Source: Desulfurobacterium thermolithotrophum DSM 11699 (GTDB taxonomy: Bacteria; Aquificota; Aquificia; Desulfurobacteriales; Desulfurobacteriaceae). From it: DNA of 64,000 nt. Below the pieces are notes generated by a model, which was not told the DNA's origin, did not search any database, and saw only the letters and a program-made list of their open reading frames with translations. The stretch's first letter is position 1; each line of letters opens with the position of its first letter. A program made the position numbers and the translations under genes. Below, one piece after another: positions 1 through 8,030 of this stretch. The stretch spans positions 124,001 to 188,000 of the forward strand of contig NC_015185.1 in NCBI RefSeq assembly GCF_000191045.1. Reading direction: 5' to 3'.

Positions 1-84
1 CTTTAAATTACAAGACTCCCGCTGAGAAGTTTGAGGACTATATTAGAAGTCATCAAGGTGTCCACCATGTATTGAACTCGAACA
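1..84 (+). mobile_element. 3' end of an IS481-family insertion sequence (cut by window edge)
   Basis: These bases match, as far as I can compare by eye without a mismatch, the last part of the complete IS481-like element at 30746-31870 (there on the minus strand). They include the terminal motif GGTGTCCACC and the end CTCGAACA. The reading frame is the transposase C-terminus ([14 protein letters not shown]...). The rest of the element lies outside the window. The near-identity of the two copies suggests recent transposition. The end was set at ACA (base 84), the usual IS481 terminus; one base either way is possible. Confidence 0.9.
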
Positions 85-284
85 AACTAGTTGATAATCC
101 TGATGCTGTTTACGTTGTAGAGACAGAAGGAGAAAGAACAATTATTATTGAGCTTAAGGTAGATCCAAAAGATCTTGGAAAAGTAATTGGTAGACAAGGA
201 AGAACTGCAAAAGCTTTGAGAACTCTTCTTTCTGCAGCTGCAACAAAGATAGGAAAGAGAGCTGTTCTTGAGATAATTGAGTAG
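72..284 (+). pseudogene. khpA: KhpA-type KH-domain RNA-binding protein, 5' end replaced by IS481
   Basis: The protein body from KLVDNPDAV onward matches the small KH-domain protein KhpA (YlqC), which binds RNA, usually with KhpB/Jag. The KH signature [17 protein letters not shown] is intact, as is the end KRAVLEIIE. The usual first 8-10 residues (of about 75-80) are gone because an IS481 copy ends at base 84. The frame is open from the transposase straight into khpA, so the product may be a transposase-KhpA fusion. It could also be a 70-aa KhpA started at TTG 72, with a weak AAGGTG 11 bases upstream inside the IS. Function may survive because the KH core is complete. Calling it a pseudogene is an inference. 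Confidence 0.75.
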
Positions 285-312
285 CGGGTACCCGCTACTC
301 AAAGTTTTTTAA
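279..312. terminator. Bidirectional terminator between khpA and transaldolase
   Basis: A perfect 22-bp palindrome (279-300, arm GAGTAGCGGGT) is followed by AAAGTTTTTT on the plus strand. The khpA stop codon TAG lies inside the stem. The convergent transaldolase gene ends at 316, so the hairpin probably serves both genes, though the T-tract is better on the plus strand. Confidence 0.8.
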
Positions 313-315
313 TCT

Positions 316-978
316 TTATTCAAAAATAGAATCCTTTCCTGGTACTTTTGCCCAATCTTCCAAAAATCTTTCTAGTCCTATGTCTGTTAGTGGATGTTTT
401 GCTAACTGCTTTATTACTTTAAATGGTATTGTTGCAATATCTGCACCAAGAAGTGCTGCCTGAAGAACATGTTGAGGGTGTCTTATACTGGCAACGATAA
501 TTTCTGTATTAAATCCGTAGTTATCATAAATTTGAACAATCTGAGATATTAATTCCATTCCATCATGTCCAATGTCGTCAAGTCTTCCAACAAATGGAGA
601 AACGTAAGTAGCTCCAGCCTTTGCTGCAAGAAGTGCTTGAAGAGGTGAAAATACAAGAGTGACGTTTGTTTTTATTCCTTCCTTAGAAAGTGTTTTTACT
701 GCTTTTAAACCTTCTGTCGTCATTGGTATTTTTATGACAACGTTATCTCCAAACTTTGCAAGTTGTCTTGCTTCGTTTATCATTCCTTGAGCGTCTAAGC
801 TAACTACTTCTAAACTCACAGGACCAGGAACTGTTTCTACTATTTCCTTTGCAACCTCAAGGAATGGTCTTCCCGTTTTTGAAATGAGAGTTGGGTTAGT
901 TGTAACCCCGTCAACCATTCCCATTTCCATTGCAGCCTTTATTTCGTTTATGTCGGCAGTGTCTATGAAAAACTTCAT
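316..978 (-). CDS. tal: Transaldolase / fructose-6-phosphate aldolase-like (TalC type)
   Basis: This is a 220-aa protein of the short transaldolase family, which moves a dihydroxyacetone unit between sugar phosphates in the non-oxidative pentose phosphate pathway, or cleaves fructose 6-phosphate. Visible marks are [13 protein letters not shown] at the N-terminus, [10 protein letters not shown] near residue 24, the Schiff-base lysine K83 in VVIKIPMT, and the C-terminal [16 protein letters not shown]. Length fits the TalC/MipB group. The start ATG overlaps the upstream gene by 4 bases (ATGA), so it is the last gene of the minus-strand operon. The sequence does not separate transaldolase from F6P aldolase activity. 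Confidence 0.93.
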   Translation of the reverse strand: MKFFIDTADINEIKAAMEMGMVDGVTTNPTLISKTGRPFLEVAKEIVETVPGPVSLEVVSLDAQGMINEARQLAKFGDNVVIKIPMTTEGLKAVKTLSKEGIKTNVTLVFSPLQALLAAKAGATYVSPFVGRLDDIGHDGMELISQIVQIYDNYGFNTEIIVASIRHPQHVLQAALLGADIATIPFKVIKQLAKHPLTDIGLERFLEDWAKVPGKDSIFE

Positions 979-1484
979 CCTCTAACCTCCTCTATTAACT
1001 TTTTTAGAACTTCGAGAATATCTTTGTCTATGAATCCTGCGTAGCTAAGTTTTCCTGAATCTACAAAATAAATCAGCATTACAACTAGCGTAAGTATAAC
1101 AAAAATTTCACCAAATTTTCCTGAACGAACAAGTTTTAAAGATAAACGAGGATAGTACTTAAAAGAGAATGGAACTCCAAGAGGATTTAGAATATCAAGA
1201 AGAATGTGAGAAGCGTAACCTATTGAAAAAGAAAGGAAGTAGCGTCCTATTTCGTAGCTGTAATGATCTCTAAGATATAGAGAAAGAAAAACTAAGACTA
1301 TTGGTATAGCAATATGATGTGTAATTCCTCTGTGAGAGTTAAAAAGGGTTCTATTTTGTCTAAATGGCAATCCCTTTTTCAAGTCAATATCTGGTAAAAC
1401 ACTTCCAAAAGCTGCCGGAATTATGGGTAATTGAAAAAACGCAGCAAGGAGAATTCCTCCTAAGATATGAGTACCTGCTGTCAT
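975..1484 (-). CDS. YdjM-like membrane-bound metal-dependent hydrolase (DUF457)
   Basis: This 169-aa membrane protein matches the YdjM/DUF457 family. The N-terminal [14 protein letters not shown], the GSVLPDIDL motif and SHRGITHH are the conserved acid/histidine motifs of that family. About three or four hydrophobic segments are visible (around residues 5-30, 55-75, 84-103 and 130-142). Members are annotated as metal-dependent phospholipase-like hydrolases, but the substrate is unknown and I assign none. It overlaps both neighbours by 4 bases (ATGA), which points to translational coupling with the MBL hydrolase and transaldolase. Confidence 0.85.
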   Translation of the reverse strand: MTAGTHILGGILLAAFFQLPIIPAAFGSVLPDIDLKKGLPFRQNRTLFNSHRGITHHIAIPIVLVFLSLYLRDHYSYEIGRYFLSFSIGYASHILLDILNPLGVPFSFKYYPRLSLKLVRSGKFGEIFVILTLVVMLIYFVDSGKLSYAGFIDKDILEVLKKLIEEVRG

Positions 1485-2128
1485 CCTATAAACTCTCTTA
1501 TAAAAGGATTGTTATTTATTTCTTCTTTTACAGTTGTTCTAGGGCCGTGTCCTGGAATGATAAGCGTATCAGGATTTAGCTGATTTAAAACTTTTACTAC
1601 TGAACGTTTAAGTTCATGGCGATTACTCATAGGAAGATCGTATCTACCTATACTTCCCTTGAATATTAGGTCTCCAACAATTGCTACATCTGCTTTTGGA
1701 GAAAATAAGACAATACTTCCAGGAGAATGACCAGGAGAGTGAATAATTTTGAAATTAAAGTTTCCAAGTTTTAGCTCGTCTTCATCTTTTAAAGTTTTTT
1801 CTGGAGATGGAGAATACTCTGCACCTGCAAGTTCTCCGATTTCACTTTCAACCCAAAAGTTTAAATGCTTAGCTGCTTCTTCGTGCATTATTAAATCGGC
1901 CTTAGGAAATTTTAGCTTTGCCCATGCATTTGCAGCTATGTGATCAGGATGTTCATGAGTGTTTATTATGTACTTTACGTTAAGGTCTTTCCTAGAAAGT
2001 ATGTCCTCTATCTCTTCAATAGACTTTTTATCACCAGGATCAACTATAGCAGCACACTTACTTTCCTTATCCCAAACAAGTAAAGTGTTAACCAAAAAAG
2101 GACCGGCTGGAATTGCTAATATCTCCAT
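1481..2128 (-). CDS. Metallo-beta-lactamase-fold hydrolase (glyoxalase II-like)
   Basis: A 215-aa metallo-beta-lactamase-fold enzyme. The metal-binding motif THEHPDH (about residues 57-63), a downstream HSPGHSPGS, GDLIFKGSIGR and the final PGHGPRTT give the full His/Asp ligand set for a dinuclear centre. The layout resembles hydroxyacylglutathione hydrolase-like proteins of the short bacterial type, but it lacks the C-terminal substrate domain of true GloB. The substrate therefore stays open. The start ATG has an AGGAGAAGG site just upstream and overlaps the NYN gene by 41 bases, so translation is probably coupled. Confidence 0.9.
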   Translation of the reverse strand: MEILAIPAGPFLVNTLLVWDKESKCAAIVDPGDKKSIEEIEDILSRKDLNVKYIINTHEHPDHIAANAWAKLKFPKADLIMHEEAAKHLNFWVESEIGELAGAEYSPSPEKTLKDEDELKLGNFNFKIIHSPGHSPGSIVLFSPKADVAIVGDLIFKGSIGRYDLPMSNRHELKRSVVKVLNQLNPDTLIIPGHGPRTTVKEEINNNPFIREFIG

Positions 2129-2675
2129 TTTCCTTCTCCTCTAAAACGATGTAGTCTCCTATTTCACCAAGATCAATGTATTCATTAGCTGCGTGAATGA
2201 GTTCTTTTGCAGTTATAGATCTAAAAGAAATAACTTCCACCTTTATTCCCTTTGCTTTGAGAAAGTTTATTAAATCAACAAAATCACCATCTCCGCTCAT
2301 TAAAACAACAACGTCAATCTTTCCATTTTCTGCCATTGCAATAGCATCAATGGCTATTCCCATATCCCAATCAGCTTTATATTCTATCTTATCCCAGCTA
2401 TAAAACTTTTTAGGTTCTTTTAGCTTTACTTCGTAACCAAGACTTCTTAAAACATAGATAAAACTATCCTGATTTACCTTATCAAGATCAACAAGATAAG
2501 CAATTGCTCTATAAAGAGTTCTTCCTCTTACTCCTAGCTCCAATAATCTTTTAAAGTCAACTTTTTTCTTCAGAGTATTTTTAGCGCCGTAGTAAATATT
2601 TTGCATATCAACAAAAACAGCTACTCTTAAATGGGAAGTTATTTTATCTCTATCTATTAGCTCTTGTGCCTTCAC
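2088..2675 (-). CDS. NYN-domain (LabA/DUF88-like) putative nuclease
   Basis: About 195 aa with the NYN fold of PIN-like nucleases. The N-terminal strand RVAVFVDMQNIYYGAK, the internal KADWDMGIAIDAI and VVVLMSGDGDFVDLINFLKAKG carry the conserved acidic residues expected to bind metal in RNA-cleaving NYN proteins. I chose GTG at 2675 because GGAGG lies 5 bases upstream; the longer open frame would run 60 bases into the transporter gene. It overlaps that gene by 26 bases and the MBL gene by 41. The target RNA is unknown. Confidence 0.85.
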   Translation of the reverse strand: MKAQELIDRDKITSHLRVAVFVDMQNIYYGAKNTLKKKVDFKRLLELGVRGRTLYRAIAYLVDLDKVNQDSFIYVLRSLGYEVKLKEPKKFYSWDKIEYKADWDMGIAIDAIAMAENGKIDVVVLMSGDGDFVDLINFLKAKGIKVEVISFRSITAKELIHAANEYIDLGEIGDYIVLEEKENGDISNSSRSFFG

Positions 2676-3918
2676 TAGAACCTCCGTTAGAAATATCACA
2701 GACAAATCTATTCCATATAGCAAGAGGAGGCTCACAAGTTGGCTCTTGTTTTAGTTTTTCGATAAAAACAGATAAATCTTCTTCTGGTATTAACTTCATT
2801 CCTACTCCATAGTTTGATAGAGCAAAAATTACTCCCTTACCTAAGGGAAGTGAATTTACAGCTATGCAATTAACTCCTTTAGAAATTAAAAACTCTACTA
2901 ATTCGATACATTTGCCAAATTGCATATTGGAAGCAGGATTTCTAAAAATTGCTAATTTTTTCAGTTCATTTTTTTCTTTTTCTAATAGAAGAATCTTAGG
3001 ACATTCGCCAAACCTTCCGCACACTCTCTCTTCATTTTCTTCTATTGGAATAGCATAGATAAGTTTCTTTTTTTCTTCAGGTTCAAAATGGATAATTATC
3101 TTTTCTATAAATGGGATGTCTCTTTTTATTCTTTCTTCAATTTCATGTATGAGACTATGAGCTTTTTCAAGACTGTCTGTAGAAACACAGACTTCTGCTT
3201 CAATAAACTTATAGCTTCCAGAACTTCTTCCTGTTACTGACTTGACACGGGAGATTAGAGGATAAGAAAGCATTATTTTCTTTATTTTCTCAAGAGTTTC
3301 CCTATCTATAGAAGCATCAAGAATAACTTTTAAAGATTCTAACATTATTTCAAAACCTGAGTGAAAAATGAATAGTACAACTATAAGAACAGCTATTTTC
3401 TCAATTATTGGATAACCAAAGTAGTTTCCAAGAATACCGGTAAGAACGATAATAGAAGAGAGCATATCAGTCTTTATATGTTCAGAATCTGCAATAAGAC
3501 TAGGAGAATTCAGTTCTTCTCCTTTTTTTCTTTCGTATTTTGAGAATAAATAAGTAAGTGTAATCGTAGTAATAATAGCTCCGATAGCCACAGGAAGATT
3601 TTCTATTTCCATTTTGCTTTGGCTAAATAAAACGTCTCTTGCTATTTCATAGCCTGCAAAGAATATTGCAAAAGCACTAACTAAAGAAATTACATTTTCT
3701 ACTTTGTAAAGTCCATAAGGAAAACCATTTACTTTTTTATTAGCTATGACTATACCTGCATAAACTGATAAAGCAGCTGCAAAATCAGCTACAGAATGAA
3801 CTCCATCTGCAACTAGTGCCGCAGAACCAGAGATTATTCCGGCAATAATCTTTAAAAGAGATAAAAAAAGGTTTAGAAAAACAGAATAAAGGGCTATTTT
3901 CTTTTTCTCTTCTACCAT
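2650..3918 (-). CDS. Cation diffusion facilitator fused to a FeMo-cofactor-type domain
   Basis: About 422 aa. The N-terminal 210 residues are a cation diffusion facilitator (Zn/Fe/Mn export from the cytoplasm) with roughly six membrane segments and paired metal motifs VADGVHSVADF and SEHIKTD. A cytoplasmic regulatory domain typical of the family follows (about residues 210-290). The last roughly 120 residues, after RVCGRFGECPK, resemble the dinitrogenase iron-molybdenum cofactor (NifX/NafY) fold, with NPASNMQFGKCIELVEFLISKG and GVGMKLIPEEDL. I chose ATG 3918 because GGAG sits 6 bases upstream; a TTG 30 bases earlier is also in frame. First gene of the minus-strand operon. Confidence 0.87.
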   Translation of the reverse strand: MVEEKKKIALYSVFLNLFLSLLKIIAGIISGSAALVADGVHSVADFAAALSVYAGIVIANKKVNGFPYGLYKVENVISLVSAFAIFFAGYEIARDVLFSQSKMEIENLPVAIGAIITTITLTYLFSKYERKKGEELNSPSLIADSEHIKTDMLSSIIVLTGILGNYFGYPIIEKIAVLIVVLFIFHSGFEIMLESLKVILDASIDRETLEKIKKIMLSYPLISRVKSVTGRSSGSYKFIEAEVCVSTDSLEKAHSLIHEIEERIKRDIPFIEKIIIHFEPEEKKKLIYAIPIEENEERVCGRFGECPKILLLEKEKNELKKLAIFRNPASNMQFGKCIELVEFLISKGVNCIAVNSLPLGKGVIFALSNYGVGMKLIPEEDLSVFIEKLKQEPTCEPPLAIWNRFVCDISNGGSSEGTRANR

Positions 3919-4064
3919 CTTTAGCTCCGTAAATATTTCTTTAATCAAAATTTAAGCGTGAATGATATCAAAGGGTAGAAGAATTTTTAAAATACAAAGT
4001 CGAAATTATGAGTTTTACTGATTAGGTTTTAAGGATTATTAAATATTACCTTTTACTTATGAAG

Positions 4065-4093
4065 TTGACACTTTCTATTAATTTTTTTAGAAT
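4065..4093 (+). promoter_or_regulatory. Sigma70-type promoter for the hydrogenase operon
   Basis: TTGACA (4065-4070), a 17-base spacer and TAGAAT (4088-4093) lie 35 bases before the hydA start codon. The -35 is a perfect match to consensus. Nothing else in the 200-base gap to the divergent transporter gene competes with it. The call rests on consensus match only. Confidence 0.7.
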
Positions 4094-4127
4094 TTGTATT
4101 ATGAGAATTGATTATAAGGAGGAAGTA

Positions 4128-5480
4128 ATGGATAACAAGGTCTCAAGAGTAGCCACTTTTCCCCCACCTCCAGACGCAAGAGTAAAAGGACATTCACCGT
4201 TAGGTACTTATAGACCAGGAGAACTAAAAGGAATAGTAAGGATCAATCAAGATAAGTGTGTAGGATGTGATACTTGTAAAGGACACTGTCCTGCAGATGC
4301 TATAAAAGGAGGACTAGGTGTAGCTCATTCAGTAGATATCATGAGATGTATTAATTGTGGTCAGTGTTTAGTTAACTGTCCTTTTGGTGCTATTGAGCAA
4401 ATGAGTTTTGTTGATGAAGTGGCTAAAAAGCTTTCTGATCCAGAAGTAACTGTTGTAGCATTAATAGCTCCAGCAGTTCGTGTGGCAATAGCAGAAGAGT
4501 TTGGAGCTCCTCCTGGAACACTAACAGTTGGGCGTCTTCATAATGCGCTAAAGAAATTAGGTTTTAAGATTTATGAAACTAACCTAGCAGCTGACCAGAC
4601 AATAATGGAAGAAGGTTTTGAGTTTATAGCCAAGGTAAGATACTGGCTTCTTGGAGAAAGGGATGAAGAGCTAAAGGAAATAGCACATCATCCACTTCCT
4701 CACTTTACAAGTTGTTGTCCTGGATGGATCAGATATGCAGAAATATACTATCCACAGCTTCTTCCACATATATCCGGAGCAAAATCTCCTCAACAAATGG
4801 CAGGTGCTTCAGCAAAAACTTGGGCTGCCCTAAATATTTGGAATGTAGATCCAAGGAAGGTTTATACAGTTGGAATAATGCCTTGTACAGCTAAGATATT
4901 TGAAGCAAGCAGACCAGAATTTAAATCAGCTTGGGAGTTTTTGAAAGAAAAAGGTTCTATTCCAGAAGATACTCCTCCATTTCCAGATGTTGATGCAGTA
5001 CTTACAACAAGAGATTTAGCAACATTGTTCAAAATGAAAGGTATTAATCCTTTAGAGTTACCTGAGAAAGAAAAAGAGGAAGAACCAGGAGAAATTTACA
5101 CGGGAGCTGCAACCATATTTGGTAATAGCGGTGGAGTTATGGAAGCAGCTCTTAGAACAACTTATTATGTTCTTTCCGGAAAGAAGCCACCTAACTGGAA
5201 TATTTATGGAGTAAGAGGACATACAACAGGATTAAAGGAAATGGAAATTCCAATTCCTCTTAAGTCAGGTGAGACAATAAGGATAAGAGTAGCAGTGGTT
5301 AACGGAATAAAGAATCACCTAGATAAAATCGTTGAAGATGTAATAAAAGGAACATCGCCGTATCACTTTATAGAAGTAATGAACTGTCCAGGTGGTTGTA
5401 TAAACGGAGGAGGACAACCAATTAATCCAATGGGAACATCCTGGATAGACCCATTACTTCCTTTAAGATTGAAAGCTTAA
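4128..5480 (+). CDS. hydA: [FeFe] hydrogenase large (catalytic) subunit
   Basis: A 450-aa catalytic subunit that interconverts H2 with protons and electrons at the H-cluster. A two-cluster ferredoxin domain comes first (Cys pattern at 44-54 and 74-84). The H-cluster motifs follow: L1 TSCCPGW (C196, C197), L2 MPCTAKIFE (C253) and L3 MNCPGGCINGGGQP (C420, C424). All H-cluster ligands are present. There is no signal peptide; export probably relies on the Tat signal of HydB next door, as in periplasmic HydAB enzymes. Start ATG 4128 has AAGGAGG upstream; the longer open frame from 4059 has no such site and would overlap the promoter. Length fits the two-cluster periplasmic type. Confidence 0.96.
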   Translation: MDNKVSRVATFPPPPDARVKGHSPLGTYRPGELKGIVRINQDKCVGCDTCKGHCPADAIKGGLGVAHSVDIMRCINCGQCLVNCPFGAIEQMSFVDEVAKKLSDPEVTVVALIAPAVRVAIAEEFGAPPGTLTVGRLHNALKKLGFKIYETNLAADQTIMEEGFEFIAKVRYWLLGERDEELKEIAHHPLPHFTSCCPGWIRYAEIYYPQLLPHISGAKSPQQMAGASAKTWAALNIWNVDPRKVYTVGIMPCTAKIFEASRPEFKSAWEFLKEKGSIPEDTPPFPDVDAVLTTRDLATLFKMKGINPLELPEKEKEEEPGEIYTGAATIFGNSGGVMEAALRTTYYVLSGKKPPNWNIYGVRGHTTGLKEMEIPIPLKSGETIRIRVAVVNGIKNHLDKIVEDVIKGTSPYHFIEVMNCPGGCINGGGQPINPMGTSWIDPLLPLRLKA

Positions 5481-5505
5481 GAGAACTTAAGTAAGGAGGA
5501 ACAAA

Positions 5506-5871
5506 ATGAAAGAAGAAAGAACGCTCCCTTATCAGTATGAAGAAAAACCAGCTTCGACTTTAATAAGTAGAAGAACCTTCTTAAAAGTTACAGGAGCTAT
5601 AGTATCAGTTATAGCAATAAGTGGATACGCTATAACTGATCTTTTAAAGAAGAGAAATAAGTATATAAAGATGAGGCAGGCTGGCCTTTATAAAGATGAC
5701 CAAAGACTACAGAAAAAGGGATTAGCAGCATCATACGAAAACCCTGTAGTACAAAAGTTTTATAAAGAATTTGCAGGTCATCCTTTAAGTGAAGTTTCAG
5801 AACACCTTCTTCATACAAAGTATGTTGTGAGATCTAACCTCAAAATAGGTGGAGGAGAACATGGCTGCTAA
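5506..5871 (+). CDS. hydB: [FeFe] hydrogenase small subunit with Tat signal
   Basis: A 121-aa small subunit. It has a twin-arginine export signal SRRTFLK at residues 21-27, followed by a hydrophobic stretch (about 29-46). The C-terminal half (NKYIKMRQAGLYKDDQ...NPVVQKFYKEFAGHPLSEVSEHLLHTKYV) resembles the small subunit of periplasmic [FeFe] hydrogenases that wraps round the large subunit. The signal suggests that folded HydA is carried across the membrane with it. The gene sits 25 bases after hydA with its own GGAGG site and overlaps the cytochrome gene by 11 bases. The TM-like stretch could also remain as an anchor. Confidence 0.9.
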   Translation: MKEERTLPYQYEEKPASTLISRRTFLKVTGAIVSVIAISGYAITDLLKKRNKYIKMRQAGLYKDDQRLQKKGLAASYENPVVQKFYKEFAGHPLSEVSEHLLHTKYVVRSNLKIGGGEHGC

Positions 5872-6538
5872 AGAAGAAAGGGTACTAAGATTTCCGGCTT
5901 CTGAAAAAGTGTTTCATAACATCAATGCTATTACCTGGTACATTTTAGCTATAACAGGAATTCTTGCCTTTTTCAAACTAGTTCCTAAAAGTACAGCAGA
6001 AACTTTAATGCAAATTCATATTTGGGTAGGAGTGATTTTTACAGTAAACTTTATTGCCTTTGTTTTAATAGCTCCAGATAGGTTCTACATAATGCTTAAG
6101 AACCTTTTGGAGTGGGATAAAGATTCATTTGCTTGGTTTAAGAATTTAGGTGGTTATCCAAGAAAGTTTGGTATTCCTTTTGGTGCAAAAGAAACTGCTC
6201 CACAGGGTAAGTACAATGCAGGTCAGAAAATAGCATATCTTCTATTTATCTTTATGATATTCGGTTTAATTGTAACAGGATGGGTGCTTTATTTCCTTAA
6301 ACATGCACTTGGAAAAGAGCTCTTTCTTCTAATGTTTTACTTCCATGTATGGGGTTCAATAATTACTACTCTTCTTGTGACTTTTGTTCATTTACCTCTT
6401 TCTTTAATTAACATAGAAGACTTTAAGGCTATGTGGAGATTTGGTAGCGGATATATGCCTTTTGAAGCTGCTGAGCACCACTCACCTAAGTGGGTAGAGA
6501 GAGATTTAGTTCAGATTGAGCCCATGAAAAAACAGTAA
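5861..6538 (+). CDS. Cytochrome b membrane subunit of the hydrogenase (FdhC/b561-like)
   Basis: A 225-aa integral membrane protein with four clear membrane segments: NINAITWYILAITGILAFF, IHIWVGVIFTVNFIAFVLI, AYLLFIFMIFGLIVTGWVLYF and HVWGSIITTLLVTFVHLPLSL. Histidines in or beside these helices (VFHN, QIHIW, YFHVW, FVHLP) are the likely haem b ligands. The family (formate dehydrogenase gamma / cytochrome b561-like) passes electrons from a periplasmic oxidoreductase to quinone. Directly behind hydAB, with an 11-base overlap, it would link H2 oxidation to the quinone pool. I chose ATG 5861 with GGAGGAG 3 bases upstream over GTG 5849. Confidence 0.92.
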   Translation: MAAKEERVLRFPASEKVFHNINAITWYILAITGILAFFKLVPKSTAETLMQIHIWVGVIFTVNFIAFVLIAPDRFYIMLKNLLEWDKDSFAWFKNLGGYPRKFGIPFGAKETAPQGKYNAGQKIAYLLFIFMIFGLIVTGWVLYFLKHALGKELFLLMFYFHVWGSIITTLLVTFVHLPLSLINIEDFKAMWRFGSGYMPFEAAEHHSPKWVERDLVQIEPMKKQ

Positions 6539-6549
6539 AAAGTCTATTT

Positions 6550-6586
6550 AAGGAGGAGTTAGGCTTTTTCTGCTCCTCCTTTTTAT
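6550..6586 (+). terminator. Terminator or attenuator after hydABC
   Basis: AAGGAGGAG and CTCCTCCTT pair around a 14-base loop, followed by a T-run. It separates the structural genes from the maturation genes and may cause partial termination, because no strong promoter is visible before aspA. The GGAGGAG arm also looks like a Shine-Dalgarno, but no start codon follows. Confidence 0.75.
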
Positions 6587-6626
6587 TTTGGATTGATTAA
6601 GAGATAAATAGAGGTCAACACTAATA

Positions 6627-8030
6627 ATGTTTAGAGAAGAAAAAGATTTCCTTGGATCGTTGAAAATTCCAGCTGATAGTTACTACGGCATTCATACTGC
6701 ACGAGCACTAAAGAATTTTCCTCTTTCTGGATACAAAGTTCCAAAAGAACTTATAACTGCCTATGCGTTAGTAAAAAAAGCTTGTGCAATTGCTAATACA
6801 AGGCTTGGGTATATTGAAGAGAAAATTGGAAATGCAATAATAAAAGCGTGTGACGAAATATTGGAGGGGAAATTTCAAGAAGAATTTATAGTTGATGCTC
6901 TTCAAGGTGGAGCTGGTACTTCAACGAATATGAATATAAACGAAGTAATAGCAAATAGAGCAAATGAAATACTCGGATACAAAAAAGGACAGTATTATCC
7001 TGTACATCCGCTTGAGCATGTAAATCTTCATCAATCAACAAATGACACCTATCCAACAGCTTTAAAAATAGCAGCTCTTTTTATGCTTGAAGATTTAAGC
7101 GAAGCTATAGCAAGACTTCAAGGTGTTTTACAGGAGAAAGAGAAAGAGTTTGCCTTTATTTTAAAAATTGGAAGGACAGAGCTCCAAGAAGCTGTTCCTC
7201 TTACACTCGGAAGAGAGTTTTCCGGTTTTGCAGAAGCTATTTCAAGAGACAGATGGAGAGTTTGGAAGTGTAAAGAAAGAATAAGAGTTTTAAATATTGG
7301 TGGCACTGCAATAGGTACTGGTTTAACTGCTCCAAGAGACTACGTATTCTTTGTAATAGAAGTTTTAAGAGAACTTACAGGTCTTAATATTTCACGGGCA
7401 GAAAATCCAGTTGGTGTGACGGCATTTGCAGACGATATGGTTGAAGTTGTTGGAATTCTCGATGCTTATGCTTCAAACCTATTTAAAATCTCAAATGATC
7501 TTCGCCTTATGAACCTTTTAAAAGAAGTAAGATTAAAACCTGTACAACCTGGTTCTTCAATAATGCCTGGAAAGGTAAATCCTGTTGTACTTGAAGCTAC
7601 TATGCAAGTAGCTTTAAAAGTTAAAGCTAACTCTTATATAGTTAGAGAATGCGCATCCTCATCAACTTTCCAAATCGTTGAGTTTATGCCTTTAATAGCA
7701 TTTAGCTTTTTAGAGTCTTTAAGACTTTTGCTTAACGTAACTACTGTTTTGAAAGAACATCTTACAAAGCTCAAAGCCGATAAGGAGTTTTGCAAAAAAT
7801 ATTTTGAAGAAAGTTTTTCTATTATTACAGCCTTACTTCCTTTAATAGGTTACGAAAAAGCAGTAGAGATAGTACAAGAAATGAAGACAAAAGAGGTAAA
7901 AAACATAAAAGAATTTCTGCAACAAAAGTTTGGTAACAAAATTCTTAAGTTGTTATCCCCTGAAAGCCTCAATTCTCTTGGATATGATGAATATGAGTTA
8001 GAGGAGCTACGAAATGATAACAACTCCTAA
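6627..8030 (+). CDS. aspA: Aspartate ammonia-lyase (fumarase/aspartase superfamily)
   Basis: A 467-aa enzyme of the fumarase/aspartase superfamily, predicted to split L-aspartate into fumarate and ammonia. Visible marks are GGAGTSTNMNINEVIANRA, HQSTNDTYPTA, the TELQEAVPLTLG segment and the superfamily signature PGSSIMPGKVNPV with the catalytic serine loop. Argininosuccinate lyase and adenylosuccinate lyase are unlikely from these motifs; fumarase is the main alternative. It overlaps hydF by 17 bases, so it is co-translated with the hydrogenase maturation genes. A supply of ammonia or of a small ligand precursor to maturation has been suggested for such neighbours, but here that is inference. 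Confidence 0.9.
   Translation: MFREEKDFLGSLKIPADSYYGIHTARALKNFPLSGYKVPKELITAYALVKKACAIANTRLGYIEEKIGNAIIKACDEILEGKFQEEFIVDALQGGAGTSTNMNINEVIANRANEILGYKKGQYYPVHPLEHVNLHQSTNDTYPTALKIAALFMLEDLSEAIARLQGVLQEKEKEFAFILKIGRTELQEAVPLTLGREFSGFAEAISRDRWRVWKCKERIRVLNIGGTAIGTGLTAPRDYVFFVIEVLRELTGLNISRAENPVGVTAFADDMVEVVGILDAYASNLFKISNDLRLMNLLKEVRLKPVQPGSSIMPGKVNPVVLEATMQVALKVKANSYIVRECASSSTFQIVEFMPLIAFSFLESLRLLLNVTTVLKEHLTKLKADKEFCKKYFEESFSIITALLPLIGYEKAVEIVQEMKTKEVKNIKEFLQQKFGNKILKLLSPESLNSLGYDEYELEELRNDNNS

Noticed and set aside
4059-4127. Longer hydA frame from 4059.
   Set aside because: It overlaps the -35/-10 promoter and lacks a ribosome site; the start at 4128 has AAGGAGG.
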